Below, piece by piece: positions 33,379 through 41,899 of a stretch of DNA of 64,000 nt (the first letter of the stretch is position 1; each line of letters begins with the position of its first letter). The DNA comes from JAVWJP01 sp036638975 (lineage in GTDB: Bacteria > Bacillota > Clostridia > Oscillospirales > Ruminococcaceae). Under the pieces are notes generated by a model. It saw nothing but the letters and a program-made list of their open reading frames with translations. It did not search any database and was not told where the DNA came from. Where the stretch lies: contig JAVWJP010000005.1 of the NCBI GenBank assembly GCA_036638975.1, positions 33,747 through 97,746 on the forward strand. Reading direction: 5' to 3'. The translations under genes were made by a program, and so were the position numbers.

Positions 33379-34560
33379 TTATTTTGCTATAATTTTTTCC
33401 CACAGGGGTGATATCGCGCGAATTTTTTCTATTACCTTTGGTATTGTTTCAAGCATATAGTCTATGTCCTCGTCGGTGTTTACATCGCTGAGCGAAAGCC
33501 TTAGCGAGCCATGTGCAACCTCTGCCGGAAGCCCTATTGCAAGAAGAACGTGCGAAGGGTCCAGCGAGCCGCTGGTGCACGCCGAGCCTGAGGAGGCGCA
33601 TATGCCGTTTGCATCAAGTGTGAGCAAAAGCGACTCACCCTCTACACCCTCAAAGGATATATTAACATTGCCGCACAGGCGTTTTTCGCTGTCACCGTTA
33701 AGGCGCGAATGTGAGATGGGCAGCAGCCCTTTTATAAGCCTGTCACGCTGTTCGCGCAGCTTTGCGGTGCGCTCTGACATTGTTGCTACTGCTTGTGTTA
33801 TGGCAACCCCAAGCCCGACTATTCCCGCAACATTTTCGGTTCCGGCACGGTGTCCGCCCTCTTGCCCGCCGCCGTCTATCAGGTTTGGCAGTGTTATGCC
33901 GCGGCGGCAGTAAAGCGCGCCTACGCCCTTTGCTCCGTGCAGCTTGTGCGCCGAAAGCGATAATAAATCTATATTTTGCTCCTTTACATCTATAGGCACA
34001 GCGCCTACAGCCTGTACGGCATCTGTGTGAAATAAAACGCCTCTTTCGCGGCAAAGAGCACCAATTTCTGCTATGGGCTGTATTGTGCCGATTTCGTTAT
34101 TGGCATACATTATGCTTACTATGGCAGTGTCATCGCGCAAAGCATTTTTGACGTCATTTACGCTTACAAGACCCTTGTCGCTTACGGGCAGCAAAGTTAT
34201 CTCGAAGCCCTCCTTGCGCAGAGAATCACAGGTGTGTAATACCGCATGGTGTTCAAAAACAGTGCTTATAATATGCTTTTTCCCTTTTGAAGCCAGCGAA
34301 TGTGCAACGCCCTTTATAGCCCAGTTGTCAGCCTCCGAGCCGCCGGAGGTAAAGTATATTTCGCGTGGCTCTGCGCCTAAAGCCGCCGCTACCTGCCCAC
34401 GGGCTGTTATTATGGCACGGGCAGAATCGTCGCCTTTTTTGTATATGCTTGATGGGTTGCCGTAGCCTTCCTTCAGCCATGGCAGCATAGCATCAAGCAC
34501 TGTGTCGGATATTTTAGTTGTTGCCGCATTATCGGCATAAACAAATCGTTTTTCTCCCAT
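33379..34560 (-). CDS. nifS: Cysteine desulfurase NifS/IscS
   Basis: A 393-residue PLP enzyme that takes sulfur from cysteine. Starts YADNAATTKIS; the PLP lysine lies in LSAHKLHGAKGVG and the persulfide Cys in ASSGSACTSGSLDPSHVL, on the long flexible loop of the IscS-type class. RBS AGGAGG precedes the ATG. First gene of nifS-nifU-mnmA, transcribed from the palindrome-covered promoter at 34632. Confidence 0.96.
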   Translation of the reverse strand: MGEKRFVYADNAATTKISDTVLDAMLPWLKEGYGNPSSIYKKGDDSARAIITARGQVAAALGAEPREIYFTSGGSEADNWAIKGVAHSLASKGKKHIISTVFEHHAVLHTCDSLRKEGFEITLLPVSDKGLVSVNDVKNALRDDTAIVSIMYANNEIGTIQPIAEIGALCRERGVLFHTDAVQAVGAVPIDVKEQNIDLLSLSAHKLHGAKGVGALYCRRGITLPNLIDGGGQEGGHRAGTENVAGIVGLGVAITQAVATMSERTAKLREQRDRLIKGLLPISHSRLNGDSEKRLCGNVNISFEGVEGESLLLTLDANGICASSGSACTSGSLDPSHVLLAIGLPAEVAHGSLRLSLSDVNTDEDIDYMLETIPKVIEKIRAISPLWEKIIAK

Positions 34561-34631
34561 TATATATTCCTCCTATGGTAATTCTGATTTAAAACAGTAT
34601 GTAAAGATTGATATAATATGTTCTCGATTTT

Positions 34632-34660
34632 ATTGTATACTTGCTTAGTATACAAATCAA
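34632..34660 (-). promoter_or_regulatory. nifS promoter overlapped by a perfect palindrome (candidate operator)
   Basis: On the minus strand TTGATT (34660-34655) and TACAAT (34637-34632) are 17 bp apart. A perfect inverted repeat, TTGTATACT-5 bp-AGTATACAA (34633-34655), spans from the -35 edge through the -10. A dimeric repressor bound there would block RNA polymerase. The regulator is not in the window; an Rrf2/IscR-type protein is a guess from the gene content. Confidence 0.7.
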
Positions 34661-34675
34661 GGCGGAGTTTATTAA

Positions 34676-35125
34676 TTATTTGTAAAGTTCACATTGTGCC
34701 ACAGCCAAGCTGTCACAGCGCTCGTTTTCGGGGTGTCCGTTGTGCCCTCGCACCCATTCTATAGCTACCTTGTGAGGGGCAAGTGCCAAAAGCAGCTCGT
34801 CCCAAAGGTCGGCGTTGGCGGCGGGGTCTTTTTTTGTACGCATCCAGCCATTTTGCTTCCATTTTAAAGCCCAGCCCTTTGTAATGCCGTTTGCAAGATA
34901 TTGAGAATCGGTGTAAAGGGTGACGTCGCAGGGCTGCTTTAGCGCAGCAAGGGCTTTTATTGCACCCATAAGCTCCATGCGGTTGTTTGTTGTGCTGCGC
35001 TCTCCGCCGGCAAGCTCTTTTTCGGTTTCGCCGTAGCGCAAAATGGCACCATAGCCACCGGGACCGGGGTTACCCGAGCAAGCGCCATCTGTATAAATGA
35101 GAACTTTTTTTAGCTGCTGCGGCAT
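34676..35125 (-). CDS. rnhA: Ribonuclease HI
   Basis: A 149-residue enzyme that cuts RNA in RNA-DNA hybrids. The acidic catalytic set is present: D in YTDGACSGNPGPGGYG, E in NNRMELMGAI, D in LYTDSQYL and the last D in NERCDSLA. The basic loop (KGWALKWKQNGWMRTKKDP) is also there, as in E. coli RNase HI. RBS GGAGG precedes the ATG. Confidence 0.96.
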   Translation of the reverse strand: MPQQLKKVLIYTDGACSGNPGPGGYGAILRYGETEKELAGGERSTTNNRMELMGAIKALAALKQPCDVTLYTDSQYLANGITKGWALKWKQNGWMRTKKDPAANADLWDELLLALAPHKVAIEWVRGHNGHPENERCDSLAVAQCELYK

Positions 35126-35178
35126 AAGTGTCCTCCGTGCTTCAAGAAAATATTTTATATAAAAAACTACTACAAGGT

Positions 35179-35207
35179 ATTATAGTATATTTGGTGTTTA
35201 AATGCAA
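35179..35207 (-). promoter_or_regulatory. Promoter of rnhA
   Basis: On the minus strand TTGCAT and TATAAT are separated by 17 bp, about 55 bases before the start codon. Confidence 0.65.
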
Positions 35208-35352
35208 TGTTATACGGCAAAGTTGCTGAAAATTGCGTTTAAATATTTTGCGGTTTTGTGCTTAGCGCGGTAAATATTGTGCAATAATAGTTGCAACAGC
35301 TTATATATTACGGCTTTGTTCGCACAGAACAGCTGTACCAAAACAAAATAGC

Positions 35353-35381
35353 TTGACATAAACGCATAAACAGTATAAAAT
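35353..35381 (+). promoter_or_regulatory. Promoter of the RNase J gene
   Basis: TTGACA (35353-35358) and TAAAAT (35376-35381) at 17 bp; TATAAA at 15 bp is an alternative. The gap between rnhA and this gene (35126-35600, 475 bp) holds the two promoters and a leader of about 210 bases, with no gene seen. Near its end GGTAC/GTACC pairing could mask a GGAGG, leaving the AGGAG just before the ATG. Confidence 0.6.
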
Positions 35382-35600
35382 TTATTTAAATAAGATGACA
35401 CTGAACAATTTTCTTTTTTGAATTACAGCTCAAAGTTATTTGAGTTTTGATATTACTTAAAAAGCAATCTTGAACGGCAAAACCGAATATAATCTTCTGT
35501 TACTCCTGCTTTAGTATGAATGAAAGTAGGCTTATTTTGCTATGGACGGAAGGTTGCTATAAATAATGGAGGTACCCATCTGTACCGGAATAGGAGTTTT

Positions 35601-37865
35601 ATGGATTTTACAGAAAAAATAGCACCAAAAAATATTATAACACAGTCAAAGGCCGAAAACACAGACGAAAAAGCGCCTAAGCTTACTGAGAATATAGCGC
35701 CAAAGGCAAAGCCCAACAGCGGTCGAGGCGGGTATCGCCGTCCGGCACGTCCTCAAGCTGCAAAAGCGCCGGTACAGCAGGGTGCGCAAGCACCTGTTTT
35801 ACAGGCGGCACACCCTCAAGGCGCAAAAGCACCTTTGCAGAAAGGTGCGCAAGCACCTGTTTTACAGGCGGCACACCCTCAAGGCGCAAAAGCACCTTTG
35901 CAGAAAGGTACGCAAGCACCTGTTTTACAGGCGGCACGCCCACAAGGCGCAAAAGCACCTGTACAGCACCATGCTGCGCACGCACCGGCTGCCACACAGG
36001 GCGAAAAACCTGACGCGGCAGTACCGCAGCCTAAAAAAGCCACTGCAAAAGCGGGGCAGAATATTCGTCGCAGGCAGAGCAGCACAGCCTTGCGCAGCTC
36101 TGAGCCGCAACCGACAACAATGCAGGCGGCAGCAACAATACCTCAGGTAAAGCATCAGACTCCTGTGCAAAAGCACGGCAAGCGCTTGCAGGCGGCAGTG
36201 CCTTGCAAAACGCCTGTGCGTATAATCCCTTTGGGAGGACTGCTTGAAATAGGCAAGAACATGACAGTCATAGAGTGCGGTGCGGATATGTTTATTGTAG
36301 ACTGCGGGCTTGCTTTCCCCGATGAAGAAATGCTGGGGGTAGATATTGTAATACCTGACTTTAGCTATGTTGAAAAAAACAAAGAGAAGCTACGCGGAAT
36401 AGTCCTTACACATGGGCACGAGGACCATATAGGCGGGCTTGCCTTTCTTTTAAAAACCGTAAATGCGCCTGTATACTCCGCCTGCCTCACACTGGGGCTT
36501 GTCGAGGGCAAGCTTAAAGAGCATGGGCTTTTGGGCAAGGTACAGCTTAATGTTGTTAAGCCAAAGGACACCATTAAGCTTGGTTGCATGGCAGTCGAAT
36601 TTATCCACGTAAACCATTCTATTCCGGACGCATTGGCGCTTGCTATTCACACACCTGCGGGCGTTATAGTAATGACGGGAGATTTTAAAATTGATTCTAC
36701 CCCCATAGAGGGCGATATGATAGACCTTGCACGCTTTGGAGAGCTGGGTAACAGCGGGGTTATGGCACTGCTTATGGACTCTACAAATGCCTCTAAGCCC
36801 GGTATGACCATGAGCGAGCGCAGTGTGGGGGCAAGCTTTTCAAGTCTGTTTCAGCGCGCGCAGGATAAGCGCATAATAATAGCAAGCTTTTCGTCCAATA
36901 TTCACCGTGTACAGCAAATTATAGATTATGCGGTTAAGTATAAGCGTAAGGTTGCACTCTCCGGACGCAGTATGTTAAATGTTGTGGCAAAGGCAACCGA
37001 GCTTGGTTATTTAAAAGTGCCTGAGGGCATTTTGATAGAGATAGACGGTATAAACCGCTACAGACCCGACCAGCTTGTTATAATTACAACTGGCAGTCAG
37101 GGCGAGCCTATGTCGGCTTTAACCCGCATGGCTATGAGCGACCACCGCAAGGTTACCGTTACACCAAACGATTTTATAATAATTTCGGCTTCACCTATTC
37201 CGGGCAACGAAAAGCTTGTAAACCGCGTAATAAACGAGCTTATGAAGCTTGGAGCAGAGGTTATTTACGAAAAGATGTACGAGGTTCATGTTTCGGGTCA
37301 TGCGTGTCAAGAGGAGCTTAAAATGATACTGGGGCTTACACGTCCGCAGTTTTTTATACCTGTTCACGGCGAATACCTGCACCTTAGAAAGAACGCGGGC
37401 AATGCCATGGCAATGGGAATGAACCCTCAAAACATTCTTATTACCGAGATAGGTAAGGTGGTGGAGCTTGACGGAGTTTCTATGAAGGTTGTGGGAACTG
37501 TGCCGTCGGGTAGTGTTATGGTGGACGGGCTTGGTGTCGGTGATGTAGGCAGCATTGTTTTGCGCGACAGAAAGCACCTTGCCGAGGACGGCTTAATTAT
37601 TGTTGTTGCCGCCATAAATGCAGACACCGGCGAGATTGTTGCGGGGCCTGACATAGTTTCGCGCGGGTTCGTTTATGTGCGCGAGGCTGAGGACATGATG
37701 GAGCAAACGCGCAAAATTGCCCGCAGAGCTGTAGAAAGCTGTATTGACAACAATACACGCGAATGGGGCGTTATAAAAAATAAAATCAAAGATGATATCG
37801 GAGATTATTTGTGGCAGGTTACAAAGCGTACTCCCATGATTTTACCTGTTATTCAAGAAATATAG
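35601..37865 (+). CDS. rnj: Ribonuclease J with long low-complexity N-terminal extension
   Basis: A 754-residue endo/5'-exoribonuclease. The metallo-beta-lactamase core starts only near residue 205 (RIIPLGGLLEIGKNMTVIE); the metal site is THGHEDHIGG and the beta-CASP and C-terminal parts (GSQGEPMSALTRMA, VSGHACQEELKMIL, PVHGEYLHL) are complete. The preceding 204 residues are basic, disordered-looking, rich in Ala, Pro, Gln and Lys, and contain three near-identical 21-residue repeats. B. subtilis RNase J1 has no such extension. AGGAG lies 4 bases before the ATG at 35601; an upstream ATG at 35520 lacks support. Confidence 0.93.
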   Translation: MDFTEKIAPKNIITQSKAENTDEKAPKLTENIAPKAKPNSGRGGYRRPARPQAAKAPVQQGAQAPVLQAAHPQGAKAPLQKGAQAPVLQAAHPQGAKAPLQKGTQAPVLQAARPQGAKAPVQHHAAHAPAATQGEKPDAAVPQPKKATAKAGQNIRRRQSSTALRSSEPQPTTMQAAATIPQVKHQTPVQKHGKRLQAAVPCKTPVRIIPLGGLLEIGKNMTVIECGADMFIVDCGLAFPDEEMLGVDIVIPDFSYVEKNKEKLRGIVLTHGHEDHIGGLAFLLKTVNAPVYSACLTLGLVEGKLKEHGLLGKVQLNVVKPKDTIKLGCMAVEFIHVNHSIPDALALAIHTPAGVIVMTGDFKIDSTPIEGDMIDLARFGELGNSGVMALLMDSTNASKPGMTMSERSVGASFSSLFQRAQDKRIIIASFSSNIHRVQQIIDYAVKYKRKVALSGRSMLNVVAKATELGYLKVPEGILIEIDGINRYRPDQLVIITTGSQGEPMSALTRMAMSDHRKVTVTPNDFIIISASPIPGNEKLVNRVINELMKLGAEVIYEKMYEVHVSGHACQEELKMILGLTRPQFFIPVHGEYLHLRKNAGNAMAMGMNPQNILITEIGKVVELDGVSMKVVGTVPSGSVMVDGLGVGDVGSIVLRDRKHLAEDGLIIVVAAINADTGEIVAGPDIVSRGFVYVREAEDMMEQTRKIARRAVESCIDNNTREWGVIKNKIKDDIGDYLWQVTKRTPMILPVIQEI
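35781..35969 (+). repeat. Three tandem 63-bp in-frame repeats in the RNase J gene
   Basis: Units at 35781-35843, 35844-35906 and 35907-35969, each encoding GAQAPVLQAAHPQGAKAPLQK or a close variant. The first two are nearly identical at DNA level, the third diverges at a few bases. Exact tandem copies of this kind can change number by slippage or recombination without breaking the frame. Confidence 0.95.
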
Positions 37866-37889
37866 CTGCTTAGGCTGCTTTATAATTTT

Positions 37890-37929
37890 GCGGAGGGTTG
37901 ATGCGTTGGCGTTGACCCTCTGCTTTTTT
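37890..37929 (+). terminator. Terminator of the RNase J gene
   Basis: GCGGAGGGT/ACCCTCTGC (9 bp, one G-T) with a 16-base loop and a run of six T, just past the stop. Confidence 0.8.
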
Positions 37930-37950
37930 GGAAGAAATTAAGCTAAACAG

Positions 37951-37979
37951 TTGAGAATTTTTTACGATAATGTTATACT
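37951..37979 (+). promoter_or_regulatory. Promoter of the gdpP operon
   Basis: TTGAGA, a 17-bp spacer and TATACT. The same hexamers and an almost identical spacer start occur at the xpt promoter (55454-55426, minus strand). Confidence 0.7.
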
Positions 37980-38021
37980 TGATAATGATTCATGTTATGT
38001 CAATGGACGAGGAGGGGCTTT

Positions 38022-40034
38022 ATGAAGAAAAAAATATGGGTTTTAAAGCCCATTTTGTTTTTGCTTGTGCTTTTATGTGTGGCACTTACACTGCTGACAG
38101 GCTTTTTTTACACGTCAAACCGAATACTTTTTTACACCGAGGCCTGCATAACCTGCCTTGTGGGTGTGTTTGTTTTGTTTGAGCTTAGGCGTATGCAAAA
38201 GGAAATAAAGCGCTTTTTGCAAGAAATAAGCTCGTCATTAGCCACGGCACAGCAAGACGCGCTTGAAAGCTTCCCCATGCCTGTATTGGTTGCAGGAATA
38301 AGCGGTGAGATAGTCTGGTACAATGATGTTTTTAAAAAAACGGTGCTGGGCAAGGGAGAAATGTTCGGCGGCAAAATAGGCGAAATTATAACTAATATTG
38401 ACATGGAAAACTTAGCGGGCAGCGAGGGCTACGAGGTGGAATTTAAAGAGCGGCTGTTTACCGTCTATGCCATGCAGGAAATAAAAACAACAGCACCGCT
38501 TGTGGCGTTTTACTTTATGGACGAAACGCGTTTAAAACGCACTGCACAGCGCTTTGAAGATACCCGTCCCTCTGTGGGAATAATTATGATAGATAATTGC
38601 GAGGAGCTTTTACAATCGGCAGAGGAAAGCGAGCGTGCGCAGCTTGTAGGCAAGATAGAATATTTGATGTCGCAGTATATAAATGGGTATAACGGGCTTT
38701 TTAAAAAGCTGGAGCGCGACAAATATGTCATGGTGGTGGAAGAACAGTGCTTGCGCAGTATGATAGAAAAGCGCTTTGACATACTTGACAAGGTGCGCGA
38801 GGTAATAGTGGGCGAAAATCAAGTCCCCACAACAATCTCAATAGGCATAGGGCATGGTGCCGAAACATTGTTCGATGGCGAGCAAATGGCGCGTCAGGCA
38901 CTGGAGATGGCAATGGGACGCGGCGGCGACCAGGTTGCGGTGCATACTCAAGACGGATATGAGTTTTTTGGAGGAGTTTCTAAGGGCGTTGAAAAACGCA
39001 CTAAGGTAAAAACGCGCATGGTTGCCTCGGCACTTATAGAGCTTATAGATGCCTCTGATAATGTTATAATTATGGGGCATCAGTTTGCCGATTTGGACTG
39101 CCTTGGTGCTGCAACAGGGCTTTTAAAGGGCGTAAGAATGCTGGGTAAGCCTGTTTCTGTCGTAATAAACAAAAAGCACAATTTAGCTCAGTCGCTTTAC
39201 GAAAGGCTGCTTGTAAACGGCTATGAGGACGCTTTTTTAGAGCCGTCTGCCGCCATGGGGCTTGTCACAAAAAAGACGCTTCTAATAGTCGTTGATACCC
39301 ATATTCAGCGCATATTAGAGTCTGAAGAAATATACAAGGCGTGTAAAAATGTTGTTGTAATAGACCATCATCGCAAAATGGTGGGGCATATAGACCGCGC
39401 CGTTATATTTTATCACGAGCCATATGCGTCCTCGGCGTCCGAAATGGTGACGGAGCTGCTGCAATATTTTGGCAACAACCGCACACTGGGAAGAATAGAA
39501 GCGGAGGCGCTTTTGGCGGGGATAATGCTTGACACCCGCAACTTTGTTTTACGCACAGGTGTGCGTACCTTTGAGGCGGCGGCGTATTTGCGCAAGCTTG
39601 GCGCAGACACGGTAGAGGTAAGACGCCTGTTTTCAAGCTCTATGAGCAGCTACCGGCGTAAGATACAGCTTGTTTCGTCGGCAGAAATATACATGGGCTG
39701 TGCCATTGCAAAAACCGCAAGCGAAACCGATGATATTAAGCTTGTGGCACCGCAGGCGGCAGACGAGCTTTTAAGCATAAACGGCGTTGATGCTTCATTT
39801 GTAATGTATGAATATGAGGGAGAGGTTTCGTTTTCGGCGCGCTCTATGGGCGGTATGAATGTACAGCTTGTCATGGAAAAGCTGGGCGGCGGCGGGCACC
39901 AAACTATGGCAGGAGCGCAGATGAAGGGGATTTCTTTAGAGGACGCGCGGCAGATGCTGCTTCGCTCTATAGATGAATATCACCGCGAAAACGCCGCAAA
40001 GCAGCAAAAAAATGCTAACGGTGCGGCGGGCTAA
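38022..40034 (+). CDS. gdpP: Cyclic-di-AMP phosphodiesterase GdpP
   Basis: A membrane-bound phosphodiesterase of about 670 residues that degrades c-di-AMP. Two N-terminal membrane helices (about 5-50) are followed by a PAS-like domain (FPMPVLVAGISGEIVWYN), a degenerate GGDEF domain and a DHH/DHHA1 module. The DHH motifs are MGHQFADLDCLGAATG, VVDTH, VVIDHHRKM and the end loop KLGGGGHQTMAGAQ. RBS GAGGAGGGG precedes the ATG at 38022. gdpP-rplI-dnaB is a standard Firmicutes order. Confidence 0.94.
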   Translation: MKKKIWVLKPILFLLVLLCVALTLLTGFFYTSNRILFYTEACITCLVGVFVLFELRRMQKEIKRFLQEISSSLATAQQDALESFPMPVLVAGISGEIVWYNDVFKKTVLGKGEMFGGKIGEIITNIDMENLAGSEGYEVEFKERLFTVYAMQEIKTTAPLVAFYFMDETRLKRTAQRFEDTRPSVGIIMIDNCEELLQSAEESERAQLVGKIEYLMSQYINGYNGLFKKLERDKYVMVVEEQCLRSMIEKRFDILDKVREVIVGENQVPTTISIGIGHGAETLFDGEQMARQALEMAMGRGGDQVAVHTQDGYEFFGGVSKGVEKRTKVKTRMVASALIELIDASDNVIIMGHQFADLDCLGAATGLLKGVRMLGKPVSVVINKKHNLAQSLYERLLVNGYEDAFLEPSAAMGLVTKKTLLIVVDTHIQRILESEEIYKACKNVVVIDHHRKMVGHIDRAVIFYHEPYASSASEMVTELLQYFGNNRTLGRIEAEALLAGIMLDTRNFVLRTGVRTFEAAAYLRKLGADTVEVRRLFSSSMSSYRRKIQLVSSAEIYMGCAIAKTASETDDIKLVAPQAADELLSINGVDASFVMYEYEGEVSFSARSMGGMNVQLVMEKLGGGGHQTMAGAQMKGISLEDARQMLLRSIDEYHRENAAKQQKNANGAAG

Positions 40035-40072
40035 AATATATGCTGCTTTATGCGGCGGAATGGGGTAATAAT

Positions 40073-40519
40073 ATGAAGGTTATTTTACAGGAAGATATTA
40101 AAGGCTCTGGCAAAAAGGGAGAACTCGTTAATGTTTCGGACGGATATGCACGCAACTTTCTTTTTCCGCGAAAAATGGCTATAGAAGCAGATTCTCAGGC
40201 AATGAACGAGCTTAAAAACCGTGACAGCGCCATAAAACACCGCGCCGAAATGGAGCTGCAAAATGCCCGCGATATTGCACAAAGGATAGACGGAAAAACA
40301 ATAAAGCTCACTGCAAAGGCAGGGGCCGGCGGCAAGCTTTTCGGTTCGGTTACATCTAAAGAAATAGCCGACGCCGCCTCAAAGCAGTTAGGCACTGTGC
40401 TTGACAAAAAGAAGATTTCTATAGATGACGATATAAAAACCTTTGGTACCTTTAACGCTGTCGTAAAGCTGCACACGCAGGTTCAGGCAAAGTTTTATGT
40501 CGCCGTAGCCGAGGAATAA
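40073..40519 (+). CDS. rplI: 50S ribosomal protein L9
   Basis: A 148-residue protein with the L9 N-terminal signature KVILQEDIKGSGKKGELVNVSDGYARNFLFPRKMA (in pieces), a long connecting helix and a C-terminal domain ending in KLHTQVQAKFYVAV. The ATG at 40073 gives the family start; the upstream TTA-rich extension from 40040 is not needed. Confidence 0.96.
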   Translation: MKVILQEDIKGSGKKGELVNVSDGYARNFLFPRKMAIEADSQAMNELKNRDSAIKHRAEMELQNARDIAQRIDGKTIKLTAKAGAGGKLFGSVTSKEIADAASKQLGTVLDKKKISIDDDIKTFGTFNAVVKLHTQVQAKFYVAVAEE

Positions 40520-40552
40520 AGTACCGATTACCGCAAAAAAAGAGGTGACTGT

Positions 40553-41899
40553 GTGGCCGAGTATGATAATATTTTTGACGGGCAGATGCCGTATAATTTA
40601 GAGGCGGAGCAATCTGTCCTGGGCGCAATACTTATAGAACCGCTTTGTATAACCAGAGTTTTGGAGTTTGTAAAGCCGGAAAGCTTTTACCGCCCTCAGC
40701 ACACGGGGCTTTTTAGTGCTTTGCTGCGTATGTTTACCTCGGGTAAGCCCATAGACATAGTAACTGTTTTAGATGAGGTAAACTCCGATGAGGTTTTTGC
40801 ATCGGAGCAGGACGCAAAAATTTATTTGACACAGCTTGTTCAGGTAGTGCCAAGCACTGCTAATGTCGAAAGCTACGCACAGATAGTGCAGGAAAAATAT
40901 TTTGTCCGCTGTCTTATAACTGCGGCGCGCGATATTATTGAAAACTCACGAGATGTTTCGTATGATGCAAAAACGCTTTTGGACACAGCCGAGCAAAGAA
41001 TATTTGAAATTCGCCAAGGGCGAGAGAGCCACGGGCTTCAGCGCATAAGCGAAATAATAGTTTCGGCTTACGACAGGCTTCAAAAGCTTTCGGGTGCTGA
41101 CAAAAGCGAGTATTTGGGCGTACCCTCAGGCTTTACAATGCTTGATAACGCCATAACAGGGCTTAATAAATCAGACTTAATTCTGCTTGCGGCGCGTCCT
41201 GCAATGGGCAAAACTGCGTTTGCATTAAATATTGCAGCAAACGTTGCAAAAAAAGGCAAGACCGTAGCTGTTTTTTCGCTTGAAATGAGCAAAGAACAGC
41301 TTGTGCAGCGTGTGCTGTCCTCTGAGGCGCGGGTGCAGTCAAACCTGCTGCGCACGGGGAACCTTGCAACGGACGACTGGACGCGGCTTGCCGAGGCGGC
41401 AGAAATTCTCTCTAAGCTTCCGCTTTATATAGACGATTCCACGGGGATAACTATAGCAGAGATGAAGGCGCGTCTGCGCCGCATGAAGGATTTGGGGCTT
41501 GTTATTATAGATTATTTGCAGCTTATGTCCTCGGGCAGGCGCACAGAAAACCGGGTGCAAGAGGTTTCTGAAATGACGCGCTCGCTTAAAATAATGGCAA
41601 AGGATTTAGACGTACCGGTAATAACACTCTCGCAGCTTTCACGCGGGCCTGAGATGCGCGGGCTTGATGCACGCCGCCCTGTGCTGTCAGATTTGCGCGA
41701 ATCGGGCTCTATAGAGCAGGACGCAGACCTTGTTATGTTCCTTTATCGCGATGCTTACTATAACCCCGACACCGAGGAGCCAAACCTTGCCGAATGTATT
41801 ATTGCCAAAAACCGCCACGGAGAAACCGACACCGTAAAAATGGTTTGGGACGGACAATATACTTTATTTAGCAATTGGGAGCAAAACAGACATGAATAA
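40553..41899 (+). CDS. dnaB: Replicative DNA helicase DnaB
   Basis: A 448-residue hexameric helicase (DnaC in Bacillus naming). The N-terminal domain starts MPYNLEAEQSVLGAILIEP. The RecA-like domain has Walker A ARPAMGKTAFALNIA (near 217), Walker B LVIIDYLQLM, and PVITLSQLSRGPEMR and LRESGSIEQDADLVMFLYRD. Start is GTG with AGAGGTG upstream. Overlaps tilS by 8 bp. Confidence 0.96.
   Translation: MAEYDNIFDGQMPYNLEAEQSVLGAILIEPLCITRVLEFVKPESFYRPQHTGLFSALLRMFTSGKPIDIVTVLDEVNSDEVFASEQDAKIYLTQLVQVVPSTANVESYAQIVQEKYFVRCLITAARDIIENSRDVSYDAKTLLDTAEQRIFEIRQGRESHGLQRISEIIVSAYDRLQKLSGADKSEYLGVPSGFTMLDNAITGLNKSDLILLAARPAMGKTAFALNIAANVAKKGKTVAVFSLEMSKEQLVQRVLSSEARVQSNLLRTGNLATDDWTRLAEAAEILSKLPLYIDDSTGITIAEMKARLRRMKDLGLVIIDYLQLMSSGRRTENRVQEVSEMTRSLKIMAKDLDVPVITLSQLSRGPEMRGLDARRPVLSDLRESGSIEQDADLVMFLYRDAYYNPDTEEPNLAECIIAKNRHGETDTVKMVWDGQYTLFSNWEQNRHE

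Noticed and set aside
33464..33913. Plus-strand open frame opposite nifS
   Set aside because: Low-complexity antisense reading of a well-supported cysteine desulfurase; no RBS or promoter.
35781..35969. CRISPR-like direct repeats
   Set aside because: The 63-bp units are tandem without spacers and encode an in-frame protein repeat; no cas genes are near.
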